This document shows positions 22,650 to 35,400 of a DNA stretch of 64,000 nucleotides, in pieces. The position numbers and the translations under genes were made by a program. The stretch is from Chamaecyparis obtusa. Lineage: Eukaryota > Streptophyta > Pinopsida > Cupressales > Cupressaceae. Numbering within the stretch: the first letter of the stretch is position 1; each line of letters begins with the position of its first letter. The notes under the pieces were generated by a model. That model searched no databases, had not been told where the DNA came from, and saw only the letters and a list, made by a program, of their open reading frames with translations. The DNA is taken from assembly GCA_027943335.1 (NCBI GenBank), contig BSBK01001302.1, forward strand, positions 372,001 through 436,000, given 5' to 3'.

Positions 22650-23830
22650 CAACACCTATCACCATGATCCATCCAATTCACTCAGGCTCTACTTTTATCC
22701 CCCTGTAGTTTGGTGTTTAGAGTCCTCCCGAGGGAGGTTTTTGCATGAACCAATGCCTCCCGTGAAGGCATTGAGATATGATTTTCTTGAATACATTTCT
22801 CATCTTCCATTAATTGATCATGAAGGTCCCCTTCAACTCTCCTATTTTGTCTAGCTTTCTTCCCACCAATAGATTGATATAATACCTTCTAGCTCCTAGT
22901 GTTCTAAACCCATCTATCTACTACACATCTATGGTTGACAATCTTTCTATTGAACTATTTGATAAGAGAATTGCATGACCAACCTCCCAATCTTCCAGAA
23001 GGGAAGTATTGAGATAAAATATATCCGTCTTCTCCTTAAGGAAAGCTTTCCCTCCTAGAGAGAAGATTCCTACAACAATAGGATGGTGATCCAAGAGTGT
23101 ATAGGGGATCACCCTAATGGTTCCACCCTCTTCATATCTTATGCAATAAATTATATCCTTATTAAAATAAATCTTGTCTAGCCTAGAATAGATCCTTTTA
23201 CCTCCCTACTAGTAATTGTACCAGGTAAACCAAATATCCTTATGTTCAATTTTACAACCAATAAGGGGGTCAATCAGCCTATGCTTCCCTACCATCCTAT
23301 TCGAGAAGAAATGTTCAATTCCCTTCCATTCAATTTTTCTAAAATCCTTATCTTGAGTAATCTCCACCATATTAAAATCACCTCCCATGATACACAAGAT
23401 ATCCTCCAAAAGAAACAACCATCTCCACAGATCTGTTATTTCTCTATAGTCATTAGAAGCATAAATTGAACATACTCCAAGGACCAACACATTTTTATAA
23501 AAAACTATCTAGACCACTCTTTTACAAGGTGAAGAACCCCATTTAGAAACAAATTTAATCCATTTAGGGTTGATAAGGATAAAAGTGCTACCTCTACCCT
23601 TATCATGATTAGTAGAGAATGTAGAAGCATCTCCCCAAATACATTTGAAAGAGATGTTCAGTAATAATTTAGTAGCTTTAACTTCTCGCAACATGATGAT
23701 ATCAATCTCTTTGTTCATTCTAAGAAACCTCTTTACATTGTACTTTCTATCTAAGGATTCTAATCCTCTTACATTCTAGGATGAAAATTTTATATCCAAT
23801 AACATATCAGCAAAATTTGATATTCAACTC
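22650..23830 (-). pseudogene. L1-type LINE endonuclease fragment
   Basis: The minus strand reads the start of an L1 ORF2. It opens near 23800 with an NVRGLESLDRKYNV motif whose preceding Trp codon is a stop. It continues as MNKEIDIIMLREVKAT (23718 leftward; the usual catalytic Glu follows LRE), then CIMGGDFNMVEI at about 23385 (Gly-Asp-Phe-Asn, an endonuclease core motif), HRLIDPLIG and TWYNY. Past the endonuclease, linker-like sequence reaches about 22650. RT is absent. Frame changes and stops show decay. It lies between the Tat-like gag and the LTR at 23846. Confidence 0.75.
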
Positions 23831-23845
23831 TTTTTATCATTTATT

Positions 23846-25013
23846 TGTTATCAAAGGTCCAAAAGAAGTAATTTAAGTGATATATGAGACTTGGACTAGG
23901 TAAACCCTCCTTGGTTTTACAGAGCCAAAAGTTGTAGAGGGAATATTAAGACCCTATAGTTGGTCTAGTAGCCTGAGGTTCTTATAATTGGAGTTAACCA
24001 CTCTTTAACATTCTATATCTGGTTCATTGGATCACCGCAGAGCTCATGGACATTTTCTTGTATGACCGCAAGGTGTAATCAGGAAAAAATCCTAAGTCCA
24101 CATTCAGGAAATAGGGTAATAGAGACATAGTTTTGGTCTGTGTGGACATCAGGGGACGTATTATTTCTTGTGCGCTTAGCGGAGTATACTATGATGTATG
24201 ACAACTCAAAAGGTATGAGCGCATGTGTTTTGGGTATTGTATGGAGACTGCACAACAGTTAGAGTGCAGCTATAGGCAGAGGACAAAGTTCCTGAGCATG
24301 AGAAGAAGCGGATGAGACAGTAAATCTATGATATGTTATTTTGTGAATTAATCATGTATGTATAGTCGACATGATATCTCTTTTTTGTATGTAAGATTGC
24401 TAGATGTAAGGCTATGTGGCCGACCTTGTAATACATTTTGTAAATGCCTAATAATGGCCGACCTCTAGAGAATAATTATTTGTAGCTTGTATATAAGGAA
24501 GAATATTTCCTTATAGAGTGTGTGGATCTTTGTAAGAGTGTACACGAGAAGGAAGGTAGTGACATCTTCTTCTAACAGGGCAGAAGGTGTGCGTTGAGGC
24601 ACAAGGTTGAAATAATCACCTATATGTGAAGAGAAAAAGTTGTATTGGGTCTGTGGCCAGCTGTACACCCCTAACAGGGTTTTATAAGCTCATAATAGGT
24701 CTATGACTCCTAAACGGGCCAATCTCTATATAGAGACTCCTCCTTATTGTACTTAATCAGCTCCTAACAGGGCTAGGACTTTTTACAAGGTCACATTCAT
24801 ATAGTTCATTTATTTGTGGGCATCATTCCCACCGAGGTTTTTCCCTTAACAGGGTTTCTTCAAAAAAAAAAAATGGTGTTATGAGTTATCTTATGTTCAT
24901 TTATGTTTTATGGTTGTTTACATTAAGTTGGATATTTGATAATTGGTTGAAGAACCTAATACAATACTGTGATACTGATTCACCCCCCCTCTTAGTATCA
25001 CCTAATCCTAACA
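23846..25013 (+). repeat. 5' LTR of the gag-only element that hosts the array
   Basis: The right edge is fixed by the primer site at 25016; the LTR ends TCCTAACA. The left edge is placed at TGTTATC (23846), giving 1168 bp, close to the 1138-bp solo LTR of the related family. It shares with that LTR a GTGGCCGAC(C/T)T-TGTA segment, a TATA box (CTTGTATATAAGG, about 24487), CTAACAGGGT words and ATTCACCCCCCCTCTTAGT near the end. The left edge is uncertain. Confidence 0.6.
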
Positions 25014-25015
25014 AT

Positions 25016-25027
25016 TGGTATTAGAGC
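25016..25027 (+). other. Primer-binding site of the host element
   Basis: TGGTATTAGAGC is a one-base variant of the initiator-Met primer site, three bases after the LTR end. Confidence 0.75.
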
Positions 25028-26005
25028 ATTAGCCCCTTAGAGAGAAAGCCTAACAACTTAAGGTAGATCTAGATGGATTGTGACACTTTGATGAAGAACT
25101 ATGAGGCAGCATTGGATGATCTTGATGATGCTATTGTAGAAAATGACAATATGAAAATCAATTTGAGTAAGGTGGATGATTTGATCAAGAAATTGAAGGA
25201 GCACTTAAAACATGCAAGAGAACAAAAGGAAAAACCACTCAGAGATGAATGTGAATCATAACAAGTTGAAAAATTCAAGAAATAAAACAAGGAACTCAGA
25301 GAGGAATATGGAAAATCAAGGCTACAACTTAATGAAGAAATGGATGATAATCAGAAAATAAAAGATGAGTCGCAGGGTACAAAACAAAAGGTATCATGGC
25401 TTCAGTTAGATTCATAAAATATGCAAGAAAAATATGAAAAGGTTGAAAGTACAACATCTGGGTTATAAAAGAACTTGAGAAAGCAAAAGAACAAATAGTC
25501 AAGCTACAAAAAAATAGCGTGAAGATTGATGAGAAGGTGGATGTACAAAAATCAAAAGGAGACATGACAAGAGTTGGACTCACAACTTAAATACCTCAAA
25601 GGAAAGATCATACGGTCATCAATGTTGACTCACCAAAGAAAGGTGAAATTGAAGAACCACAGAAGGAACATTGTGAACTCACAAAAGTTAAATGTCAAGA
25701 GTGCAATCAAGAAGGCCATCTAAAGGAGAAATGCAAAGGTAGATCGTCATAAACCCTTTTCAGTTTATTGCTTTAATTGCTTCAATTATGGTCATAGATA
25801 AATGGAATGTAAAAGACCTAATATGAAATCTAGAAGGCCAAATTATTCTCCAAAGAAGAATGATGGGAACCATAAAAACAAATGAAATAGTGAAAAATAG
25901 TTAAGAACAAGTTAGTCATCCTAATACTAGTAAACCAAAAGAAAAAGATTCAAGTAGTGCAGATGCAAAGATACCTGAGGAAAGGAATAATCATGAGAGA
26001 AGACC

Positions 26006-26010
26006 TAATG
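26006..26010. repeat. Left target-site duplication of the array (TAATG)
   Basis: Identical to 48876-48880 on the other side. The host gag reads ...AGACC-TAATG before and TAATG-TTGG after the array. Confidence 0.9.
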
Positions 26011-26867
26011 TGATGCAGGAGCATCCTGTGTGTAAGAGCAATCTTGCATCACCCAAAAATATTTCTGTTTTTGAATTCAATAAGGGCTATTTTGTGCGGA
26101 GCTGCTATGGAAAGTCACTATTTTTGGTAATTTTCGTATGTGCTCAGAATGATCTGATTTCTTTCTTGGAGGTTCATTTTGGTCATATAAGTCTGCCAGT
26201 AAAGTTTCATTGCCAGATCAAGTGTAGGTTGGAAGATATTGAAGAATTTTGGTATTGGCAGCAGGGTACAAAAACTTTGAACTCAATTTTGAAGGCTTTA
26301 GAGGCCCCGGATGAGGTCAAAAATTTGAGTGACAGGCGCTTGCACGAGTCAAGCCTGTAGAGCGCTTCGTGGCATTTCCGAAATGGGGTTATAATAGCCG
26401 AGCGGGTCAACGGGTGATGACTTATGGTCTTCGGAAGTTGGGCCACCTGAAATGGCGAAAAATAATTTTCTTCAAAATTTTTGTTCGGGTTTCAAAGGTT
26501 ATCTTGAGCCGACTATGATGTAATAAAATGTAAAATAAAATAATTCTAAGTTTGGTCAGCCTTATTGGCTAAAAATTCTGGAACCTTCCCAGGTGGTGGA
26601 AAATTGCCTATATAAGGAAGGCTGTATTATTGTCTTAGGCAGTTCAGAATAGTTCTGGGTAGTAGATCTGGGTATTGATTCGAGGCTTTGTCCTAAAGAA
26701 TATTGTAAGGGAATGCCCATGTGGCTTTGCATATTGTAATTCTGAAAGTTTGTAATTCCACATTTGTGGAGATAATAAGAAGCCAATTTTCTGTCCTTGC
26801 ATACTATTGTTGTTGTTTCTCTATTTCTGTTATGTGTTTGTGGCATTAAGGGGAGCACCCTTCATCA
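26011..26867 (+). repeat. Array LTR1 (857 bp)
   Basis: Starts TGATGCAGG and ends CTTCATCA. The TATA box CTATATAAGG is at 26608-26617, with the presumed transcript start shortly after. AATAAA-like words lie at 26521-26540. In the U3 part it shares ACAAAAACTTTG and the GAGTCAA variant with LTR5; near the end it shares CCCAGGTGGTGG with LTR2. Confidence 0.95.
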
Positions 26868-26869
26868 GG

Positions 26870-26881
26870 TGGTATCAGAGC
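26870..26881 (+). other. Primer-binding site, array copy A
   Basis: TGGTATCAGAGC, two bases after LTR1; initiator-Met tRNA type. Equivalents lie at 32375-32386 (B), 37868-37879 (C, last base changed to G) and 43373-43384 (D). Confidence 0.9.
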
Positions 26882-26968
26882 AGGAGTTCTTGAGTGTGTA
26901 AACAGATCACCGACTGTGAGGCAGTTTGCACCAGGACCGTGGCTAGGGTTTCAGCGCGCATCGCGAAA

Positions 26969-29900
26969 ATGCCTCCACGATGAGAACGTGGCGGAAGAGT
27001 TGGTGCTGTGACACCTGAGGTTAGAGAGTTGCAGAGACAAGTGCGAGCATTGCAAGAAGAGATTCGCAGAGGAATGAATCTTAATGTCAGAGATGAAAGC
27101 GAGGATGAAGCCGAAGAAGAATATCAAGAAGCAGAAATTGAAATTGTAAACCAAGAGGAAGAAAGACTTTTTCGGGCGATTTCCAAGATTAGGAAAAGAC
27201 CTAAGATTGAGGTTCCTACATTTTTTGGAAATCTTAACCCAGAGGAATTGATCGACTGGATCAATGAATGTGAGGAATATTTTGAGTACGAAGATGTTGA
27301 CGATCTTGATAGGGTCAAATTTGCAAAGGCCAAATTGAAAGGTCATGCGAAGATCTGGTGGCAAGAAATTCAGTTGGAGCGAAATAGAAGAGGGAAAGAT
27401 AAAATCACAAGATGAGATCGGATGGTGGATAAATTGAAGCGACAGTTCATTCCTGTTGATTATGAGCTTGACCTACTGAAGAAAATGCAGAGTTTGAAGC
27501 AAGTAGGAAGATCTGTTCAGGAGTATACAGAGGAATTCTACCGACTTCTCATTAGAACAGGCCATGCAGAAGCTGATAAGGAGAAAGCTGCCCGATACCT
27601 TAATGGGTTAAGGCCAAGCATTCAGGAGGAGCTGAATCTAGTTCGAATGAACATTATTGAAGAGGCATACCAGTTTGCCTTAAAAGTAGAGGAAAAGCTG
27701 AACAAGAAGTTTGAGAGCAGACAAAATGGAAGAGGTCGTGGTGGACGATCTGGTGGACGGTCATATGGTGGCCGAAATGAAGATCTGAAAAAGAAGGATG
27801 AGGCCAGTAGCAGTCAGAATCAGCGTGGAAATAATTCCAATCGCTTCCAGGATCAGAATAATAGAGATCAGAGAGGAAGAGGAAGAGGACAAGGATCTGG
27901 AAGAGGAGGCTTCCGTGGAACATGTTTTCACTATGGAGAAGAAGGTCATAGGGCATTTGAATGTCCTCAGTGCCAAGGCAGAACAAACAGAAGAAATGAA
28001 GGCCAGACCAGAGTTGCACATGTAGATGAAGATGTCAGATCATCAAATTCTGAAGATGTTGAAAGAGGAGAAACGTTGATTAACAGAAGAGTCCTGTTGA
28101 GTGGTGAGAATGAACCTAAGCAAAGAAGGAGCCTGTTTCGCACTAGATGCAAGTGTGAGGGTAAATGCTGTGATGTGATTATCGATAGTGGAAGCACTGA
28201 CAATTTGGTGTCAGAAGAGATGGTGACAAAGTTGAAGCTCAAGAGACAGAAACACCCACATCCATATCGGATTGCCTGGGTACAGAATGACCACAAGGTC
28301 ATGGTCAATGAACAATGCCTGGTGAAGTTCAAGATTGGCGGATACCAAGATGAGGTATTGTGTGATATCATATCTATGGATGCATGTCATATGTTGTTGG
28401 GTAGACCATGGCAGTTTGACAGATGTGCTGTACATGATGGTCGTGCGAATACGTATTCCCTGACAAAGGATGGAGTGCGACATAAGCTAAAACCATTGAA
28501 GGAGACTGAAGAAAAGGTATGTGGTAATGTAAGGATAACTTTTGTTGATGGAAAAAATTTCCTAGATGGTATGAGGCATGAGCATGTATGTTTTGCTTTA
28601 ATTCCAAAAGCTGGTAAAGAGAAAGTAGAAGATGTTCCTGTAGAAGTTGTAGATTTATTGAATGAGTTTTAGGATACTGTATCTGATAACGTGCCTGATG
28701 GATTACCACCAGTCAGGAAGATCAGTCATCAGATGGACTTGATCCCAGGAGTGAGTTTGCCGAACAAGGCAGCACACAGAATGACACCTGCAGAAAGTGA
28801 GGAGTTGAACAGACAAGTACATGAACTGTTACAGAAAGGATTGATCCGTGAGAGTCTGAGTCCCTGTGCTATACCAGCAATATTAGCACCAAAGAAGAAT
28901 GGAGAATGGAGGATGTGTACAGATTCTAGGGCAATAAACAAGATCACAATCAAGTACAGGTTTCCATTGCCACGAATGGATGATATTATGGACTGTTTGA
29001 GTGGAGCTGTGTATTTTTCAAAGATAGATCTAAAAAGTGGATATCATTAGATTCGGATCAGAGAAGGAGATGAATGGAAGACTGCCTTCAAGACAAAGGA
29101 AGGACTATATGAGTGGTTAGTCATGCCTTTTGGGCTAACCAATGCACCGAGCACTTTCATGCGGCTCATGAACGAGGTTCTGAAAGAATTTTTGGGTAAG
29201 TTTGTCATTGTTTACCTAGATGATATTTTGATCTTTAGTAAGATATTGGAGGAGCATATGATGCATATTCGTATGGTATTTGAGAAGCTGAGAGAAGAGA
29301 AATTGTTGATTAATTTAAAGAAGTGCAGTTTTGTGAAGAAAGAGTTGGTGTATTTGGGATTTGTAGTTTCAAGAGAAGGTCTAAAAATGGACCCAGAGAA
29401 GGTACAGGCTATCCTTGAATGGCCTACTCTGAGGAGTGCTACTGAGGTAAGATCTTTTTATGGTCTAGCTAGCTTTTACAGAAAGTTTATCAGAAATATT
29501 AGCAGTATTTGTGGACCCTTGACTGAAACAATGAGAGGGGATAGAAAAGAGTTTAAGTGGACTAATAGGGCAGAAAAGAGTTTTCAATTGTTGAAACAAA
29601 AAGTTACAGAACAACCCGTTTTAGCACTTCCAGATTTTAATAAGGTGTTTCAAGTAGATTGTGATGCTAGTGGTACTGCAATAGGAGTTGTTATGAGCCA
29701 AGAAGGTAAACCTGTTGCTTATTTCAGTGAGAAGTTAAATGATGCCAAGAGGAAATATTCTGTTTATGATCAAGAATTTTATGCTATAGTTCAGGCATTA
29801 AAGAAGTGGAGACATTATCTACTTCCTAAGGAGTTTGTTTTGTATACTAATCATCAAGCTTTGCAATATTTGAATAGTCAAGGAAAATTGAATCAAAGGC

Positions 29901-31408
29901 ATTTGAAATGGGTTGAGTTTTTGCAGAGTTATACATTTGTTTTGAAACACAGGAGTGGAAAGTCTAATAGGGTTGCAGATGCTCTTAGCAGAAGGCAACT
30001 ATTGCTGACAGAAATGCAGATTGAAGTGGTTGGGTTCAAGGAACTCAAGAATTTGTATCCAGAGGATCCTGATTTTGGTGAAGCTTGGAAAGCTTGTACA
30101 GAACCTGTTACTCTAGACAGGACAAAATGGTTAGATTTCATCATCCAAGATGATATGCTATTCAGAGGGAGTCAGTTGAGCATTCCACGAAGTTCTATGA
30201 GGGATAATCTCATCAAGGAGAAGCATAGTGGAGGATTGGTTAGACATTTTGGTCGTGCTAAAACCCTTGGTTTGGTTAGTGAGAATTATTATTGGCCACA
30301 GTTGCAGCAAGATGTGAAGAAGTTTGTACAGAGTTGCAGAGTATGTCAAATGGCAAAAGGAGTGAAGCAGAATACAGGGTTGTACCAGCCATTACCTATA
30401 CCAGAGAAGCCTTGGGAGGATATCAGCATGGACTTTGTTCTTGGTTTACCAAGGACTCAGCGGGGACATGATTCAATTTTTTTAGTGGTTGACAGATTTT
30501 AAAAGATGGCACATTTCATTCCCTGCAAGAAGACTAATGATGCTGTTCATCTAACAGAATTGTTTTTCAGAGAAGTAATGAAACTTCATGGTTTGCCAAA
30601 GACCATAGTTTCAGATCGAGACACTAAGTTTGTCGGATATTTCTGGCGTACATTGTGGAAAAAGTTAAAGACAGATTTGAAGTTTAGTTCATCACATCAC
30701 CCACAGACTGATGGACAGACAGAGGTGGTGAATAGGAGTTTGGGAAATCTGCTGAGATGTTTGGTTGGGGATAAGCCAACAGGATGGGATTTGATTTTAC
30801 CACAGGCAGAATTTGCATACAATAATTCTATCAACAAGAGCACTGGTAAATAACCATTCCATATTGTCTATGGAAGTAGTCCAAGAAATGCATCTGAATT
30901 GAGGAAGATAGATAAAGGAGAAATAAGTAGTGCTGAGGCTGAGGATTTTGCAGAACACTTGAAGAACATCCATGAGGAGGTGAGGAAGCATATTACCAAG
31001 ATGAATGCACAGTATAAGGCTAAGACAGATTAGAAAAGGAGGTATAAATAATTTCAGGTTCGTGATGAAGTGATGATTCATTTGCGGAAGGAGCGGTTTT
31101 CACTTGGTACATATAACAAGTTGAAAATGAAGAAGTTTGGGCCATGTAAGATACTGAAGAAGCATGATTTAGGAAATGCATATGAGGTAGAATTACCTAG
31201 TGAGCTGAATATTTCACCAATGTTTAACATTTCAGATTTGACAGAGTATCACGAAGGAGGTGTTGAAGATGAGGTTGCAGCAGCACAGTGGAGTATTCCA
31301 GCAACTAGTTCAGACACTAAGGAGATCGAAGATATACTGGACAGTCGTGTTGGCAGAAGCACAAGGAACAGGACATATGAAGAATATCTGGTCAAGTGGA
31401 AAGGATGA
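26969..31408 (+). pseudogene. gag-pol: Chromovirus gag-pol, array copy A (eight stops)
   Basis: 4440 nt from ATG 26969 to the terminal TGA, one frame throughout. Stops are at 26981 (TGA, codon 5), 27413, 28670, 29048, 30500, 30851, 31031 and 31049. Gag, a nucleocapsid knuckle with its second Cys changed to Tyr (CFHYGEEGHRAFEC, about 27925), protease DSGST (about 28185), RT with YLDD (about 29214), RNase H, integrase and a partial chromodomain are all readable. It is the most decayed copy. The stop at 29048 (within the GYHQI motif) is shared with copy B and absent from C and D. The proteins would make the particle, copy RNA to DNA and integrate it, but this copy cannot. Confidence 0.95.
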
Positions 31409-31515
31409 CCTATTGAAGATTCATCATGGCTGACAAGGGTGGAGGTTGGCCGTCTTGGCTTTCCTCTACACACCTGAGTCGTGACAGGGTCACTTCTCAA
31501 ATTACCCTGGGTGTC

Positions 31516-32372
31516 TGATGCAGGAGCATCTTGGGTGTAAGAGCAATCTTGCATCACCCAAAAATATTTCTGTTTTTGAATTCAATAAGGGCTATTTTGT
31601 GTGGAGCTACTATGGAAAGTCACTATTTTTGGTAATTTTTGTATGTGCTCAGAATGATCTGATTTCTTTCTTGGAGGTTCATTTTGGTCATATAAGTCTG
31701 CCAGTAAAGTTTCATTGCCAGATCAAGTGTAGGTTGGAAGATATTGAAGAATTTTGGTATTGGCCGTAGGGTACAGAAACTTTGAACTCAGTTTTGAAGG
31801 CTTTACAGGCCCCGGATGAGGTCGAAAATTTGAGTGATGGGCGCTTGCGCCGGTCAAGCCTGTAGAGCGCTTCGTGGCGTTTCCGAAATGGGGTTATAAT
31901 AGCCAAGCGGGTCAACGGGTGATGACTTATGGTCTTCGGAAGTTGGGCCACCTGAAATGGCAAAAAATAATTTTCTTCAAAATTTCTGTTCGGGTTTCAA
32001 AGGTTATCTTGAGCCGACTATCATGTAATAAAATGTAAAATAAAATAATTCTAAGTTTGGTCGGCCTTATTGGCTAAAAATTCTGGAACCTTCCCAGGTG
32101 GTGGAAAATTGCCTATATAAGGAAGGCTGTATTATTGTCTTAGGCAGTTCAGAATAGTTCTGGGTAGTAGATCTGGGTATTGATTCGAGGCTTTGTCCTA
32201 AAGAATATTGTAAGGGAATGCCCATGTGGCTTTGCATATTGTAATTCTGAAAGTTTGTAATTCCACATTTGTGGAGATAATAAGAAGCCAATTTTCTGTC
32301 CTTGCATACTATTGTTGTTATTTCTCTATTTCTGTTATGTGTTTGTGGCATTAAGGGGAGCACCCTTTATCA
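31516..32372 (+). repeat. Array LTR2 (857 bp)
   Basis: Same boundaries (TGATGCAGG...TTATCA). TATA box at about 32113. It has private changes such as GGCCGTAGGG for GGCAGCAGGG, and shares the CTTTACA(G/A)GCC variant with LTR4. Confidence 0.95.
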
Positions 32373-32473
32373 GGTGGTATCAGAGCAGGAGTTATTGAGT
32401 GTGTAAACAGATCACCGACTATGAGGCAGTTTGCACCAGGACCGTGGCTAGGGTTTCAGCGCGCATCGTGAAA

Positions 32474-35400
32474 ATGCCTCCACGACGAGAACGTGGAGGA
32501 AGAGTTGGTGCTGTGACACCTGAAGTTAGAGAGCTGCAGAGACAAGTGCGAGCATTGCAAGAAGAGATTCGCAGAGGAATGAATCTTAATGTCAGAGATG
32601 AAAGCGAGGATGAAGCCGAAGAAGAATATCAAGAAGGAGAAGTTGAAATTGTGAACCAGGAGGAAGAAAGATTTTTTCGGGCGATTTTCAAAATTGGGAA
32701 AAGACCTAAGATTGAGGTTCCTACATTTTCTGAAAATCTTAACCCAGAGGAATTGATCGACTGGATCAATGAATGTGAGGAATATTTTGAGTACGAAGAT
32801 GTTGACGATCCTGATAGGGTCAAATTTGCGAAGGCCAGATTGAAAGGTCTTGCGAAGATCTGGTGGCAAGAAATTCAGTTGGAGCGAAATAGAAGAGGGA
32901 AAGATAAAATCACAAGATGGGATCGGATGGTGGATAAATTGAAGCGACAGTTCATTCCTGTTGATTATGAGCTTGACCTACTGAAGAAAATGCAGAGTTT
33001 GAAGCAAGCAGGAAGATCTGTTCAGGAGTATACAGAGGAGTTCTACCGACTTCTCATCAGAACAGGCCATGCAGAAGCTGATAAGGAGAAAGCTGCCCGA
33101 TACCTTAATGGGTTAAGGCCAAGGATTCAGGAGGAGCTGAATTTAGTTCGAATGAACAGTATTGAAGAGGCATACCAATTTGCCCTAAAAGTAGAGGAAA
33201 AGCTGAACAAGAAGTTTGAGAGCAGACAAAACGGAGGAGGTCGTGGTGGACGGTCATATGGTGGCCGAAATGAAGATCCGAAAAAGAAGGATGAGACCAG
33301 TAGCAGTCAGAATCAGCGTGGAAATAATTCCAATCGCTTCCAGGATCAGAATAATAGAGATCAGAGAGGAAGAGGAAGAGGACAAGGATCTGGAAGAGGA
33401 GGCTTCCGTGGAACATGTTTTCACTGTGGAGAAGAAGGTCATAGGGCATTTGAATGTCCTCAGCGCCAAGACAGAACAGACAGAAGAAATGAAGGCCAGG
33501 CCAGAGTTGCACATGTAGATGAAGATGTCAGATCATCAAATTTTGAAGATGCTGAAAGAGGAGAAATGTTGATTAACAGAAGAGTCCTGTTGAGTGGTGA
33601 GAATGAACTTGAGCAAAGAAGGAGCCTGTTTTTCACTAGATGCAAGTGTGAGGGTAAATGCTGTGATGTGATTATCGATAGTGGAAGCACTGACAATTTG
33701 GTGTCAGAAGAGATGGTGACAAAGTTGAAGCTCAAGAGACAGAAACACCCACATCCATATCGGATTGCCTGGGTACAGGATGACCACAAGGTCATGGTCA
33801 ATGAACAATGCCTGGTGAAGTTCAAGATTGGCAGATACCAAGATGAGGTATTGTGTGATATCATATCTATGGATGCATGTCATATGTTGTTGGGTAGACC
33901 ATGGCAGTTTGACAGATGTGCTGTACATGATGGTCGTGCGAATACCTATTCCATGACAAAGGATGAAGTGCGACATAAGCTAAAACCATTGAAGGAGACT
34001 GAAGAAAAGGTATGTGGTAATGCAAGGATAACTTTTGTTGATGGAAGAAATTTCCTAGATGGTATGAGGCATGAGCATGTATGTTTTGCTTTAATTCCAA
34101 AAGCTGGTAAAGAGAAAGTAGAAGATGTTCCTGTAGAAGTTGTAGATTTATTGAATGAGTTTCAGGATACTGTATCCGATAACGTGCCTGATGGATTACC
34201 ACCGGTCAGGAAGATCATTCATCAGATGGATTTGATCCCAGGAGCGAGTTTGCCGAACAAAGCAGCACACAGAATGACACCTGCAGAAAGTGAGGAGTTG
34301 AACAGACAGGTACATGAACTGTTACAGAAAGGATTGATCTGTGAGAGTCTGAGTCCCTGTGCTGTACCAGCAGTATTAGCACCAAAGAAGAATGGATAAT
34401 GGAGGATGTGTACAGATTCTAGGGCAATAAACAAGATCACAATCAAGTACAGGTTTCCATTGCCACGAATGGATGATATTATGGACTGTTTGAGTGGAGC
34501 TGTGTATTTTTCAAAGATAGATCTAAAAAGTGGATATCATTAGATTCGGATCAGAAAAGGAGATGAATGGAAGACTGCCTTCAAGACAAAGGAAGGACTA
34601 TATGAGTGGTTAGTCATGCCTTTTGGGCTAACCAATGCACCAAGCACTTTCATGCGGCTCATGAACGAGGTTCTGAAAAAAATTTTGGGTAAGTTTGTCA
34701 TTGTTTACCTAGATGATATTTTGATCTTTAGTAAGATATTGGAGGAGCATATGATGCATATTCGTATGGTATTTGAGAAGCTGAGAGAAAAGAAATTGTT
34801 GATTAATTTGAAGAAGTGCAGTTTTGTGAAGAAAGAGTTGGTGTATTTGGAATTTGTAGTTTTAGGAGAAGGTCTAAAAATGGACCCAGAGAAGGTACAG
34901 GCTATCCTTGAATGGCCTACTCCGAAGAGTGCTACTGAGGTAAGATCTTTTAATGGTCTAGCTAGCTTTTACAGAAAGTTTATCAAAAATTTTAGCAGTA
35001 TTTGTGGACCCTTGACTGAAACAATGAGAGGGGATAGAAAAGAGTTTAAGTGGACTAATGGGGCAGAAAAAAATTTTCAATTGTTGAAACAAAAAGTTAC
35101 AGAACAAACCATTTTAGCACTTCCAGATTTTAATAAGGTGTTTCAAGTAGATTGTGATGCTAGTGGTACTGCAATAGGAGCTGTTATGAGCCAAGAAGGT
35201 AAACCTGTTGCTTATTTCAGTGAGAAGTTAAATGATGCCAAGAGGAAATATTCTGTTTATGATCAAGAATTTTATGCTATAGTTCAGGCATTAAAGAAGT
35301 GGAGACATTATCTACTTCCTAAGGAGTTTGTTTTGTATACTGATCATCAAGCTTTGCAATATTTGAATAGTCAAGGAAAATTGAATCAAAGGCATTTGAA

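Noticed and set aside
26870..26881. tRNA gene suggested by the Met-tRNA complement
   Set aside because: Only the 3' end complement used for priming is present; no cloverleaf or internal promoter boxes were found.
27654..28709. Minus-strand ORFs of 70-135 codons repeated in every array copy
   Set aside because: They recur at fixed offsets opposite gag-pol and are antisense shadows of the conserved sense frame.
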